The notes below the pieces were generated by a model that saw only the letters and a list, made by a program, of their open reading frames with translations, had not been told where the DNA came from and ran no database searches. 64,000 bases of DNA, taken from contig JAGKQI010000045.1 in NCBI GenBank assembly GCA_018806915.1, positions 248,001 through 312,000 on the forward strand, written 5' to 3'. Position 1 is the stretch's first letter, and every line of letters begins with the position of its first letter. The position numbers and the translations under genes are program-made. This DNA comes from Phytophthora colocasiae (taxonomy: Eukaryota; Oomycota; Peronosporomycetes; Peronosporales; Peronosporaceae). Positions 19,711 to 29,837 of this stretch are shown here, in pieces.

Positions 19711-22140
19711 TTGGAACGGTTCAAGCGGTGGATTCTGGTCAAGAAAAAGTGGTGGACACCAACCATCATCTTAGAAGCAGCGAGTTTTTTCGATTCCATG
19801 TACATGCTGACTGCTCTTCTACGGGTGGAGTTTTGTCGTGCTGCTTGGGAAGCGGATATTCGTACTCGACTAGAGCAGCAGCGCACGTTGGACACGTTCT
19901 CAGCTGACGAATTGAATTGGCTCGGCATTGCTCGGAATTGGTCATTTCCAGTGTCAAAGGTGACAAACTTTGTCAGTTTAACATTCATGATACTAACTCT
20001 TGCTGTTTGGATTTCTCTCAAGTAGAAATTCACACTCGCGTCGCGTGTATGCTAGGAATGAACGAAGTCCATTGGAAACAAAGTGGTCTACAATACGTGA
20101 GGAAATTTCCCAAGAGCTCGAAGATTTTGAAAAGCTGCTGGCGCTTTGGTATCTCAAAATGGCAGTCGATGAAGCTGTCATAGTCCCTACAAGCGAGCTG
20201 CTGCACATCATGTTAAAGGGGAATGTCGACGAGGAATACATTCGCCATGGACTCGTCATCGTTCTACACATCGCTAGCATCACAGAGAAGCACGACTTTG
20301 CTCGTAAAATACTCTACGCCTTCGCCAACACTTCATACGGCGACGCCTTCAACTTGATCTGCTGGAGCTGCTTGGATGTCGTGGAGAACGTCACTGTCGA
20401 AGCTGCACGGTTCCTGAACAAGATCACTCGACCAATAGCCGACACTGATACGAGCAACCAAGAATCCATCACAGATCGAGCTCTGTACCTGCTCACAGGG
20501 TCCCAAGCCGTGCGATTCCTCCAGTTTCTGGCCAAAGTGGCGCAGTTCAACAAGACCATCCAGAAGCGTGTACTTGCCCACCTCACTCCGTACGGTGACA
20601 AGTACGAAATGCATCGGCTCTCTAGTACGATCTGCTCCCTTGAAGACTTTTCTATCGTGTCGACCTTTGAATCCGTGGAAGAACGCTGCTTCTCACGACG
20701 CATCGCAACTCCAACTGATCACGTTTACTCTCACGAGGCATGGCAACCCGGAACTGATCGAGTTTACGACTGTGGACATGACTGGGAGTGTTCTGCGACT
20801 CTGGAATTCGCGCACCCATTTATCTGTCGGCGTGCGGCTTCTCCTCGAACGTCAAGTAAGCTAGTCCGAGTTAGGCCAGCAAGAGGACGGTGCTGAAGAA
20901 GACGAAGGATATCGGACCAACAGCGTTCGCAGCATTAGAAGCACCACCAGCACGGGAATGAACGCGTGGACTATTCTGGTGATGTACTGTATCCCGTGGG
21001 AACTATTAGTGATAGTAGTGCTACGTGGACAACACGTCAACACCCGTCATGTTTGGTATGCTATGACCGAGTTGGTTCTCAGGTTGCGGCGACGATCGGT
21101 GGGATTCTGCAGAAATTGGCGTCCGGAACTGTGACCAACGTGATGGTTCTTTTCGTCTTTATAGTCTAGTTTTACCATGTTGCAGCGTGCGGGTACATGC
21201 TGGTAGCTCATTGGGAATCCGGATTAGAATTCATGAACTGTACGACCAATCCCCAAGGAGTCGGGCTGTTGGGTGCTTCACGATCGACTTGAAAGTGATT
21301 CCCATTTCCGACGGTACGTTCACCTTCTTCTTCACACACAAAGACGCGATTTTAACGAGCAACATCTGCACCCGGTTAGCCCAAGCAATGCAGGTAAAGA
21401 AATCTCTCGGGTGATTTTGAAGTTGTGCAAGTTTACTCACACCTTTGCTGTTTGTAGTTTTTAGAAGACATGCAGCGCACACGAAATGGCGTAGAAGAAG
21501 AGCTAATCTTAGCAGCCCTGCCGCCGCATTATCGCATCCAGTTTTCGCACTACGTACGATACAAAGCCATCGCACCGCTGACTATTTTCCTCCGCAGGAA
21601 AGGAGCTTTCTTACGGACTGTGATGGGATCACTAGTACGGGACGTGTACGCACGCTTTTACAGCCTGGAGATACAGACGAGATGTTTATCGTCGCATGTG
21701 GTGAAGTCCCGCTCATTGACCCGCGCGGAGCCTGCGCCGAACGTATCTTGGTGGGCACCGCATTGCAGAATACGCGCTTTTCGAGCGCCACTTAGCAAAG
21801 TTTGGAGTCGATGCAGCTACGTTCTGTGAGATTTGGTATCTGCCGACTAAAGCGTTCAAGGATGCATTGGTGAAACACTTCTCCAAACTCGTGTACGCCT
21901 CCTTGTTGCTGCATATTGTGATCCTGCGGACAACAATACTCTACAGCAAGATGAAAATATTGAGCAGGATGTCGACGAAAAACAATTAATCGACTTTGTT
22001 AGGATATATCCGCCTCACTACAAGACCCCAAGTATCGCAAACTGTTACACGTAGCTCAACAACGTATCGATGAGCTACAACTGCGGTCGTTCTTACTACC
22101 TGAAGCGGTGATTCCTCGGCTGCAAATTTCCTTCGTCTTC
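19711..22140 (+). pseudogene. Decayed gene with ion-channel and cyclic-nucleotide-binding features
   Basis: Several frames in a row suggest one damaged, intron-containing gene. Piece 1 (19711-20025) has hydrophobic segments, for example VTNFVSLTFMILTLAVW. Piece 2 (20000-20896) is a 298 residue open frame of unknown type. Near 20960-21130 come TILVMYCIPWELL and LVLRLRRRSVGF, like S3-S4 of a cation channel. Near 21140-21240 VLFVFIV, a TAG, then FYHVAACGYMLVAHWES resembles S5. A 67 nt intron is likely at 21392-21458 before a C-linker-like part (ALPPHYRIQF). The cyclic-nucleotide-binding pattern LLQPGDTDEMFIVACGEV lies near 21660-21720 in another frame. The stop and frame changes argue for a pseudogene; undetected introns are an alternative. 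Confidence 0.45.
20000..20896 (+). CDS. Open frame of unknown function inside the decayed channel-like gene
   Basis: 298 codons without a stop, the longest frame in this stretch. The first ATG well placed is at about 20160 (MAVDEAVIV). The content is mostly helical and leucine-rich (ELLHIMLKGNV, LLTGSQAVRFLQFLAKVAQF) and recalls no family for certain. The last ~60 residues change character, and another frame (TFTLTRHGNPELIEF, up to about 20860) looks more protein-like there, so a frameshift or intron near 20690 is likely. Probably an exon of the surrounding gene. Confidence 0.35.
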   Translation: MLFGFLSSRNSHSRRVYARNERSPLETKWSTIREEISQELEDFEKLLALWYLKMAVDEAVIVPTSELLHIMLKGNVDEEYIRHGLVIVLHIASITEKHDFARKILYAFANTSYGDAFNLICWSCLDVVENVTVEAARFLNKITRPIADTDTSNQESITDRALYLLTGSQAVRFLQFLAKVAQFNKTIQKRVLAHLTPYGDKYEMHRLSSTICSLEDFSIVSTFESVEERCFSRRIATPTDHVYSHEAWQPGTDRVYDCGHDWECSATLEFAHPFICRRAASPRTSSKLVRVRPARGRC

Positions 22141-22639
22141 TGAATACACATGAATTTTTGACTCCCTACGTCCGATTTTGACTCGTTAGTTTAGAAAACT
22201 ACAGAAGGATTGTCAGCGCCTCATCTGGGTAATGGTTGTGAAGAAGATAAGCCCGAGCTGGTCCCTGCGATCACTACAATAACACCATCCGAATAGTTTT
22301 AGTGATACATGTACTAGTAGTACACTGTACATGGTGATACTTGTAACAATGACTGGTACTGCTCAAGGATCCATACTTGATGGGTGTTGTGTTCTCTTCG
22401 TTTAGTGCTAATTTCTACTCGATTGGCGTTCCGTTCTTATTGTTTGCTAAGTGATCTGTTCTTTTTCTTAGTGGCTGCGCACCAGCGGTTAGTGACAACA
22501 TACAAATCAAAAGTACAGCTGGACGTACCTGTAGTATTTTCATCTTATCCTCATGTTTTTCAATGTCTAAGTATGTCTTGCATGCGTTAAATAGAATAGC
22601 ATCACTTGTTCCTTCACTTTAACCTCCTTTTATAGCAAT
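22141..22639. other. Left flank of the tandem array
   Basis: AT-rich sequence with no gene recognised. The array begins abruptly near 22630, about ten bases upstream of the DMAP1-like start. No part of the long unit spacer precedes the first unit, so the array edge falls within the unit rather than between units. Confidence 0.6.
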
Positions 22640-23698
22640 CTGAGCGATGAAGCGCAGATCCTGGGGCTTGCGGGGCCCAAGACTGGCGCTAATGGGGCGT
22701 CCGCGAGTGATCTGGACCAGCTCAAGCCTTCTGGTACACCATTGGGACGTGGCAAACAGACCAGCAGCTCCTCCAAGCAGAAGAAGCTCACTGGAATGCA
22801 ACGCGAAGTGCTGGAACTGTTAGAAAGCAACCATCGCGCCAGCCACGCGCTGTATCAAGGCTTTGGTAACGCAAGAAGTCTCCAGCTGTCAAGTGGGTCC
22901 GTACCGGAAGGACTTCCAGGAGACTCAAGGTGGCCAGATTGGTATCACTTTGAGTGCAGAGTGGAAGGAGCCTGGACCTACCGACGACCCGGAGCAGAAG
23001 AAGAAGAGCATTGCTTCTTTGGAACGTGCGATGGCGTGGAGTTTCGGGTGGTTTGCAGAGCCATTGTACAATGGTGACTGACTACCCGCAGGTCATGAAG
23101 GATCGCTGTGGTGACAGACTGCCGAAGTTCACGGAGGAGGAGAAGAAGTTGGTGAAGGGAAGGTCCGACTTCTTTGGCCTTAATAACTACACCTCGTGCT
23201 ACGTCAAACCATCACCTGAATTCGAGGCTGGAACACCTCCTCCGAACGACAACACTGGCGGGTTGAGGCTGATGGAAGAGGTCACTGCATACAAAGACCC
23301 GTCGTGGGTACAGACCGGAGCTCCTTGGAACTACGTCACGCCATGGGGACTGAAGAAGTTGTGTGTGTACATCCACGAGAAATACCACCCGAAGAACGGC
23401 ATCTACATCACTGAGAACGGCTCTGCGTGGCCGGATGTGACCAAGGAAGAGGCTCAGCAGGATACTCAACGCAAGAATGTTACCGCCAGTACATCGCCAA
23501 CGTCCATGAGGCCATTACTGAAGGTGCAGGCGTTCGTGGATACTTTGCTTGGAGCTTCTTTGACAACTACGAGTGGTCGATGGGCTATGGCATTCGGTTC
23601 GGGATGGTCTGGGTGGACTACAAGACTCAAGAGCGCGTGCCGAGAAGTCGTCCTACTGGTACAAGCAGGCAACCGCCGACAACGGATTCACTATCTAG
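22640..23698 (+). pseudogene. Unit 1: DMAP1-like::GH1 chimeric remnant
   Basis: The start codon has become CTG (22640-22642). The DMAP1-like part (GRGKQTSSSSKQKK, TGMQREVLELLESN) carries a 28 bp deletion near 22865, shared only with unit 10. GH1 sequence begins at the codons for YRKDFQET (residue 212 of GH1 A) and runs to the GH1 stop codon. As in all units, the upstream half with the acid/base glutamate is missing, and a GACT duplication after GGTGACT (23075-23082) breaks the frame. The nucleophile motif ITENGSAW is still readable. A private change gives RLMEEVTAYKD. Confidence 0.85.
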
Positions 23699-23918
23699 AA
23701 AGATGCAGTGACTTTTGTATGCTGCGGTCGGCAAGCTACACTACAAGTATGAATACATACGTGTGTTCCAACAATGATGGGCGTGCATTTGCTCTCCATT
23801 AATCTGAGCACTCACATGGATAAAGTAAAGCGTAGTGTACATATTTTCTAGCAACAGAAGACTTTAGGATTCAGAAGACTTTAAGAACATGTATGATACT
23901 TCAAAGTTCAAAGTGTAT

Positions 23919-25073
23919 TTAGTGGTTTGCTACGTCGAGAGCAACTCCGCCGCGAGTTCCTTTTCTTTTTTTCTTTTGTTTTTTTTTGGGTGAAAACATG
24001 AGCGCGATAATCTTTTGGATGTTTTCGTCGCTGCAGTAGCCTTCCTCATCGAGAACTAAACGCGCCTGTTCCTTGGTGAGGGTCTTGTGGATTCGTTCAG
24101 AATAATCGGGATATCCTTCGACCACATAGCTGTCAAATTCACTTGGGTTGCTTTCTTTGACGCGTTCGATGAGTTCCTTTGTCGTAAAGAACTTACCGGT
24201 CTTACTATCTTTGCGCCCAACTCTATCAAAGAGGAGGTTTCGGTACCACTCCATCGCCTTCCGGTAAACGAGATCGCGAGTCAGAGGCATCATGTCCTTA
24301 ATGCTTCGGCCTTGTGTGTCGATCTTCTTCTGCAACTCCTCGATCTTCGAAGACAGTCTCCTGTCCGTCTTTGCTGCATCCTCGAGTTTCATATCCAAGA
24401 CGTCGATCTGGTTGTTCTGGGCGGAGATGGTGTCGCGCAGGGCAGCAATTCTGACGTTCTGGGCGGTAATTTGGTCAGTCAAACCCTTGATCTCAAGTGA
24501 GTGATCTCGTCGCATACTCGCAAGCTCAAGCGAGTGATCTCGTCGCATACTCGCAAGCTCAAGCGAGTGATCGCGTTGCAAATTCGTCAGGGCCGTGATT
24601 TGAGCCATCATCTCTTCCATGGTAGGCTCCTTCGCCACCTCTGAGGAGGAAGACATGTTGCTGGTCATCGGTACAGAAGGGTCTGGCGGAATCGGCTCTG
24701 TCGTCGATAGTCCCTCGACGGGTTGCAATGATGTGATCGATACTTCCTCAATCACTTCAACAGGCGTGGTTGGTAACGCGTCAATCGGTTGCAATCGCTT
24801 GAGGATGGCAAACAGCGGTTGTGTGGGGCCAGCAAGCTGCTCCCACTTCTCCAATCGAGTGGAATCGGTCACTCGCGAGTCGAGGACCACGCTGGACCAA
24901 TCGAGATTAGCTCCTGGAGTGCCGGTTTCGACTGAAAATTGATGTTCAAGCGTTTGTCGAAAGTTCCTTGACTCGAGTAGAGTCTTGATGTAAGGGTTAC
25001 CGTCGATGGGCACGAATGTCGTGTGAAAGATGATAGCGACACGACAGAGTTTTCTTCGATTGGAGCGTGGCAT
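23919..25073 (-). CDS. Unit 1: coiled-coil protein, 384 aa, intact
   Basis: No known family recognised. The start MPRSNRRKL is basic, followed by a conserved globular-looking part (IFHTTFVPIDGNPYIKTLLE), a Pro/Thr/Ser-rich linker (about 95-150), a coiled coil, a second conserved domain (LVYRKAMEWYRNLLFDRVGRKD through ENIQKIIALMF) and a lysine-rich tail that could be a nuclear localisation signal. This copy has three RDHSLE blocks and no VKLTQQ blocks; instead it reads VRIAALRDTISAQNNQID and a short DMKLEDAAK. It is headed by a well-placed initiator (25112-25130) and converges on the GH1 remnant. Confidence 0.65.
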   Translation of the reverse strand: MPRSNRRKLCRVAIIFHTTFVPIDGNPYIKTLLESRNFRQTLEHQFSVETGTPGANLDWSSVVLDSRVTDSTRLEKWEQLAGPTQPLFAILKRLQPIDALPTTPVEVIEEVSITSLQPVEGLSTTEPIPPDPSVPMTSNMSSSSEVAKEPTMEEMMAQITALTNLQRDHSLELASMRRDHSLELASMRRDHSLEIKGLTDQITAQNVRIAALRDTISAQNNQIDVLDMKLEDAAKTDRRLSSKIEELQKKIDTQGRSIKDMMPLTRDLVYRKAMEWYRNLLFDRVGRKDSKTGKFFTTKELIERVKESNPSEFDSYVVEGYPDYSERIHKTLTKEQARLVLDEEGYCSDENIQKIIALMFSPKKKQKKKRKGTRGGVALDVANH

Positions 25074-25111
25074 GCCTTCAGAATTTCTTAGTGAGTACTT
25101 TGTCAGGACGA

Positions 25112-25130
25112 GGAAAGTTGCGAAATGATC
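25112..25130 (-). promoter_or_regulatory. Initiator element of the coiled-coil genes (unit 1 example)
   Basis: On the minus strand GATCATTTCGCAACTTTCC lies 39-57 nt before the ATG. It agrees well with the oomycete initiator consensus followed by a pyrimidine-rich flanking region. The same element stands before the coiled-coil start in the other units I compared (for example 63745-63763 in unit 11), and a version is seen near 10645. This supports transcription of the minus-strand gene. Confidence 0.65.
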
Positions 25131-25502
25131 ATCTGCGATGGTTGTTTTCCGGTGTAGCCTCTAAGCATCAATGCGCCTCCTTTGCGTAGCCGATTGATGG
25201 CTCGGAGGAGAGACTTGTGACTTGTGAGTAGTCTCTGCATGGAAATTGTGTGTTGGTAAATGTTGATACATCTACCTGTACATGAAATACCAAGACATTG
25301 GGTGAGTAATTCGAAACAATTGACAGCTTATGATGCGTTTATCCTTCGTAAGTAGCGAGAGAAGACCAAAAAATACAGTCTCAAAGGCCCAGAAGAGGTT
25401 CTTCTTCTTCAACTATGGTGCTTTCATGACGAAAGAGTATGCAAGGCCTTTTTTAACCAATCATAGTGGGCATCTTGGGCATTTTTTTGCCATTTTAGCA
25501 AT

Positions 25503-26580
25503 ATGAGCAGATCCTGGGGCTTGCGGGGCCCAAGGCTGGCGCTAACGGGGCGTCCACGAGTGATCTGGACCAGCTCAAGCCTTCTGGTACACCATTGGGA
25601 CGTGGCAAACAGACCAGCAGCTCCTCCAAGCAGAAGAAGCTCACTGGAATGCAACGCGAAGTGCTGGAACTGCTAGAGAGCAACCATCGCGCCAGCCACG
25701 CGCTGTATCAAGGATTCGGCAAGACGAGTTTGAAACAGAAGTGGCAGGAACGCAAGAAGTCTCCAGCTGTCAAGTGGGTCCGTACCGGAAGGACTTCCAG
25801 GAGACTCAAGGTGGCCAGATTGGTATCACTTTGAGTGCAGAGTGGAAGGAGCCTGGACCTACCGACGACCCGGAGCAGAAGAAGAAGAGCATTGCTTCTT
25901 TGGAACGTGCGATGGCGTGGAGCTTTGGGTGGTTTGCAGAGCCATTGTACAATGGTGACTGACTACCCGCAGGTCATGAAGGATCGCTGTGGTGACAGAC
26001 TGCCGAAGTTCACGGAGGAGGAGAAGAAGTTGGTGAAGGGAAGGTCCGACTTCTTTGGCCTTAATAACTACACCTCGTGCTACGTCAAACCATCACCTGA
26101 ATTCGAGGCTGGAACACCTCCTCCGAACGACAACACTGGCGGGTTGGAGGCTGATGAAGGGGTCACTGCATACCAAGACCCGTCCTGGGTACAGACCGGA
26201 GCTCCTTGGAACTACGTCACGCCATGGGGACTGGAAGAAGTTGTGTGTGTACATCCACGAGAAATACCACCCGAAGAACGGCATCTACATCACTGAGAAC
26301 GGCTCTGCGTGGCCGGATGTGACCAAGGAAGAGGCTCAGCAGGATACTCAACGCAAGAATGTTACCGCCAGTACATCGCCAACGTCCATGAGGCCATTAC
26401 TGAAGGTGCAGACGTTCGTGGATACTTTGCTTGGAGCTTCTTTGACAACTACGAGTGGTCGATGGGCTATGGCATTCGGTTCGGGATGGTCTGGGTGGAC
26501 TACAAGACTCAAGAGCGCGTGCCGAGAAGTCGTCCTACTGGTACAAGCAGGCAACCGCCGACAACGGATTCACTATCTAG
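25503..26580 (+). pseudogene. Unit 2: DMAP1-like::GH1 chimeric remnant
   Basis: The ATG is kept, but a 10 bp deletion directly after it (ATGAGC then AGATCC) puts the DMAP1-like part out of frame from the start. The undeleted linker (GKTSLKQKWQERKKSPAVKW) is present. GH1 has the common GACT duplication plus a private extra G near 26231 (CTGGAAGAAG), so its second half changes frame again. Confidence 0.85.
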
Positions 26581-26789
26581 AAAGATGCAGTGACTTTTGT
26601 ATGCTGCGGTCGGCAAGCTACACTACAAGTATGAATACATACGTGTGTTCCAACAATGATGGGCGTGCATTTGCTCTCCATTAATCTGAGCACTCACATG
26701 GATAAAGTAAAGCGTAGTGTACATATTTTCTAGCAACAGAAGACTTTAGGATTCAGAAGACTTTAATAACATGTATGATACTTCAAAGT

Positions 26790-27947
26790 TCAAAGTGTAT
26801 TTAGTGGTTTGCTACGTCGAGAGCAACTCCGCCGCGAGTTCCTTTTCTTTTTTTCTTTTGCTTTCTTTTGTTTTTTTTTGGGTGAAAACATGAGCGCGAT
26901 AATCTTTTGGATGTTTTCGTCGCTGGCGCGGTAGCCTTCCTCATCGAGAACTAAACGCGCCTGTTCCTTGGTGAGGGTCTTGTGGATTCGTTCAGAATAA
27001 TCGGGATATCCTTCGACCACATAGCTGTCAAATTCACTTGGGTTGCTTTCTTTGACGCGTTCGATGAGTTCCTTTGTCGTAAAGAACTTACCGGTCTTAC
27101 TATCTTTGCGCCCAACTCTATCAAAGAGGAGGTTTCGGTACCACTCCATCGCCTTCCGGTAAACGAGATCGCGAGTCAGAGGCATCATGTCCTTAATGCT
27201 TCGGCCTTGTGTGTCGATCTTCTTCTGCAACTCCTCGATCTTCGAAGACAGTTTCCTGTCCGTCTTTGCTGCCTCTTCGGCGCTTTCAGATAGCTTCACA
27301 TTCAGCCGGTCAATCTCGTCATTCTGGGCAGCAATTTTGACGCCTTGCTGGGTAAGTTTGACGCCCTGCTGGGTAAGTTTGACGTTCTGGGCGATAATTT
27401 GGTCAGTCAGCCCCTTGATCTCAAGCGAGTGATCTCGTCGCATACTCGTCATACTGGTGCCCAGGGCCGTGATTTGAGCCATCATCTCTGCCATGGTAGG
27501 CTCCTTCGCCACCTCTGAGGAGGAAGACATGTTGCTGGTCATCGGTACAGAAGGGTCTGGCGGAATCGGCTCTGTCGTCGATAGTCCCTCGACGGGTTGC
27601 AATGCTGTGATCGATACTTCCTCAATCACTTCAACAGGCGTGGTTGGTAACGCGTCAATCGGTTGCAATCGCTTGAGGATGGCAAACAGCGGTTGTGTGG
27701 GGCCAGCAAGCTGCTCCCACTTCTCCAATCGAGTGGAATCGGTCACTCGCGAGTCGAGGACCACGCTGGACCAATCGAGATTAGCTCCTGGAGTGCCGGT
27801 TTCGACTGAAAATTGATGTTCAACCGTTTGTCGAAAGTTCCTTGACTCGAGTAGAGTCTTGATGTAAGGGTTACCGTCGATGGGCACGAGTGTCGTGTGA
27901 AAGATGATAGCGACACGAGCGAGTTTTCTTCGATTGGAGCGTGGCAT
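26790..27947 (-). CDS. Unit 2: coiled-coil protein, 385 aa, intact
   Basis: Same architecture as unit 1, but the coil has a single RDHSLE block (after TSMTSM) and two VKLTQQG blocks followed by VKIAAQNDEIDRLNVKL. That version is also found in the degenerate copy at 9.5-10.5 kb and in unit 11. The C-terminus differs: an indel gives GYRASDENIQKI and a longer lysine/arginine tail (KKAKEKKKRNSRRS). It illustrates that the tail, like the coil, tolerates change while the domain between them does not. Confidence 0.65.
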   Translation of the reverse strand: MPRSNRRKLARVAIIFHTTLVPIDGNPYIKTLLESRNFRQTVEHQFSVETGTPGANLDWSSVVLDSRVTDSTRLEKWEQLAGPTQPLFAILKRLQPIDALPTTPVEVIEEVSITALQPVEGLSTTEPIPPDPSVPMTSNMSSSSEVAKEPTMAEMMAQITALGTSMTSMRRDHSLEIKGLTDQIIAQNVKLTQQGVKLTQQGVKIAAQNDEIDRLNVKLSESAEEAAKTDRKLSSKIEELQKKIDTQGRSIKDMMPLTRDLVYRKAMEWYRNLLFDRVGRKDSKTGKFFTTKELIERVKESNPSEFDSYVVEGYPDYSERIHKTLTKEQARLVLDEEGYRASDENIQKIIALMFSPKKKQKKAKEKKKRNSRRSCSRRSKPLNTL

Positions 27948-28376
27948 GCCTTCAGAATTTCTTGGGGAGTACTTTGTCAGGACGAGGAAAGTTGTGAAAT
28001 GATCATCTGCGATGGTTGTTTTCCGGTGTAGCCTCTAAGCATCAATGCGCCTCCTTTGCGTAGCCGATTGATGGCTCGGAGGAGAGACTTGTGACTTGTG
28101 AGTAGTCTCTGCATGGAAATTGTGTGTTGGTAAATGTTGATACATCTACATGTATATGAAATACCAAGACATTGGGTGAGTAATTCGAAACAATTGACAG
28201 CTTATGATGCGTTTATCCTTCGTAAGTAGCGAGAGAAGACCAAAAAATACAGTCTCAAAGGCCCAGAAGAGGTTCTTCTTCTTCAACTATGGTGCTTTCA
28301 TGACGAAAGAGTATGCAAGGCCTTTTTTAACCAATCATAGTGGGCATCTTAGGCATTTTTTTGCCATTTTAGCAAT

Positions 28377-29463
28377 ATGAGCGACGTAGCGCAGATCCTG
28401 GGGCTTGCGGGGCCCAAGGCTGGCGCTAATGGGGCGTCCACGAGTGATCTGGACCAGCTCAAGCCTTCTGGTACACCATTGGGACGTGGCAAACAGACCA
28501 GCAGCTCCTCCAAGCAGAAGAAGCTCACTGGAATGCAACGCGAAGTGCTGGAACTGCTAGAGAGCAACCATCGCGCCAGCCACGCGCTGTATCAAGGATT
28601 CGGCAAGACGAGTTTGAAACAGAAGTGGCAGGAACGCAAGAAGTCTCCAGCTGTCAAGTGGGTCCGTACCGGAAGGACTTCCAGGAGACTCAAGGTGGCC
28701 AGATTGGTATCACTTTGAGTGCAGAGTGGAAGGAGCCTGGACCTACCGACGACCCGGAGCAGAAGAAGAAGAGCATTGCTTCTTTGGAACGTGCGATGGC
28801 GTGGAGCTTTGGGTGGTTTGCAGAGCCATTGTACAATGGTGACTGACTACCCGCAGGTCATGAAGGATCGCTGTGGTGACAGACTGCCGAAGTTCACGGA
28901 GGAGGAGAAGAAGTTGGTGAAGGGAAGGTCCGACTTCTTTGGCCTTAATAACTACACCTCGTGCTACGTCAAACCATCACCTGAATTCGAGGCTGGAACA
29001 CCTCCTCCGAACGACAACACTGGCGGGTTGGAGGCTGATGAAGGGGTCACTGCATACCAAGACCCGTCCTGGGTACAGACCGGAGCTCCTTGGAACTACG
29101 TCACGCCATGGGGACTGAAGAAGTTGTGTGTGTACATCCACGAGAAATACCACCCGAAGAACGGCATCTACATCACTGAGAACGGCTCTGCGTGGCCGGA
29201 TGTGACCAAGGAAGAGGCTCAGCAGGATACTCAACGCAAGAATGTTACCGCCAGTACATCGCCAACGTCCATGAGGCCATTACTGAAGGTGCAGACGTTC
29301 GTGGATACTTTGCTTGGAGCTTCTTTGACAACTACGAGTGGTCGATGGGCTATGGCATTCGGTTCGGGATGGTCTGGGTGGACTACAAGACTCAAGAGCG
29401 CGTGCCGAGAAGTCGTCCTACTGGTACAAGCAGGCAACCGCCGACAACGGATTCACTATCTAG
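28377..29463 (+). pseudogene. Unit 3: DMAP1-like::GH1 chimeric remnant
   Basis: The DMAP1-like part is intact from ATG (MSDVAQILGLAGPKAGANG) to SPAVKW, then runs out of frame into GH1 and stops after VARLVSL, 113 codons in all. GH1 carries the common GACT duplication and the 1 nt deletions near CGCAAGAATG and GCCGAGAAG, and otherwise lacks private damage, so unit 3 is close to the array consensus. [11 protein letters not shown] replaces LNNYSSNYVKP of GH1 A, a change shared by the units where this part is kept. Confidence 0.85.
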
Positions 29464-29837
29464 AAAGATGCAGTGACTTTTGTATGCTGCGGTCGGCAAG
29501 CTACACTACAAGTATGAATACATACGTGTGTTCCAACAATGATGGGCGTGCATTTGCTCTCCATTAATCTGAGCACTCACATGGATAAAGTAAAGCGTAG
29601 TGTACATATTTTCTAGCAACAGAAGACTTCTCCATCATCTCCAGAAGTACACTTTAAGAACATGTATGAGAAACGTCGATCCAAAGTTCAAAGTGTATTT
29701 AGTGGTTTGTTACGTCGAGAGCAACTCCGCCGAACGAGAGTTCCTTTTCTTTTTTCTTTTGCTTTCTTTTGTTTTTTGGGTGAAAACATGAGCGCGATAA
29801 TCTTTTGGATGTTTTCGTTGTTGCGCGGTAGCCTTCC

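Noticed and set aside
23212..23469. Minus-strand frames of 85 and 68 codons recurring in every unit
   Set aside because: They are shadows of the GH1 remnant on the other strand. Their recurrence reflects the array, not selection.
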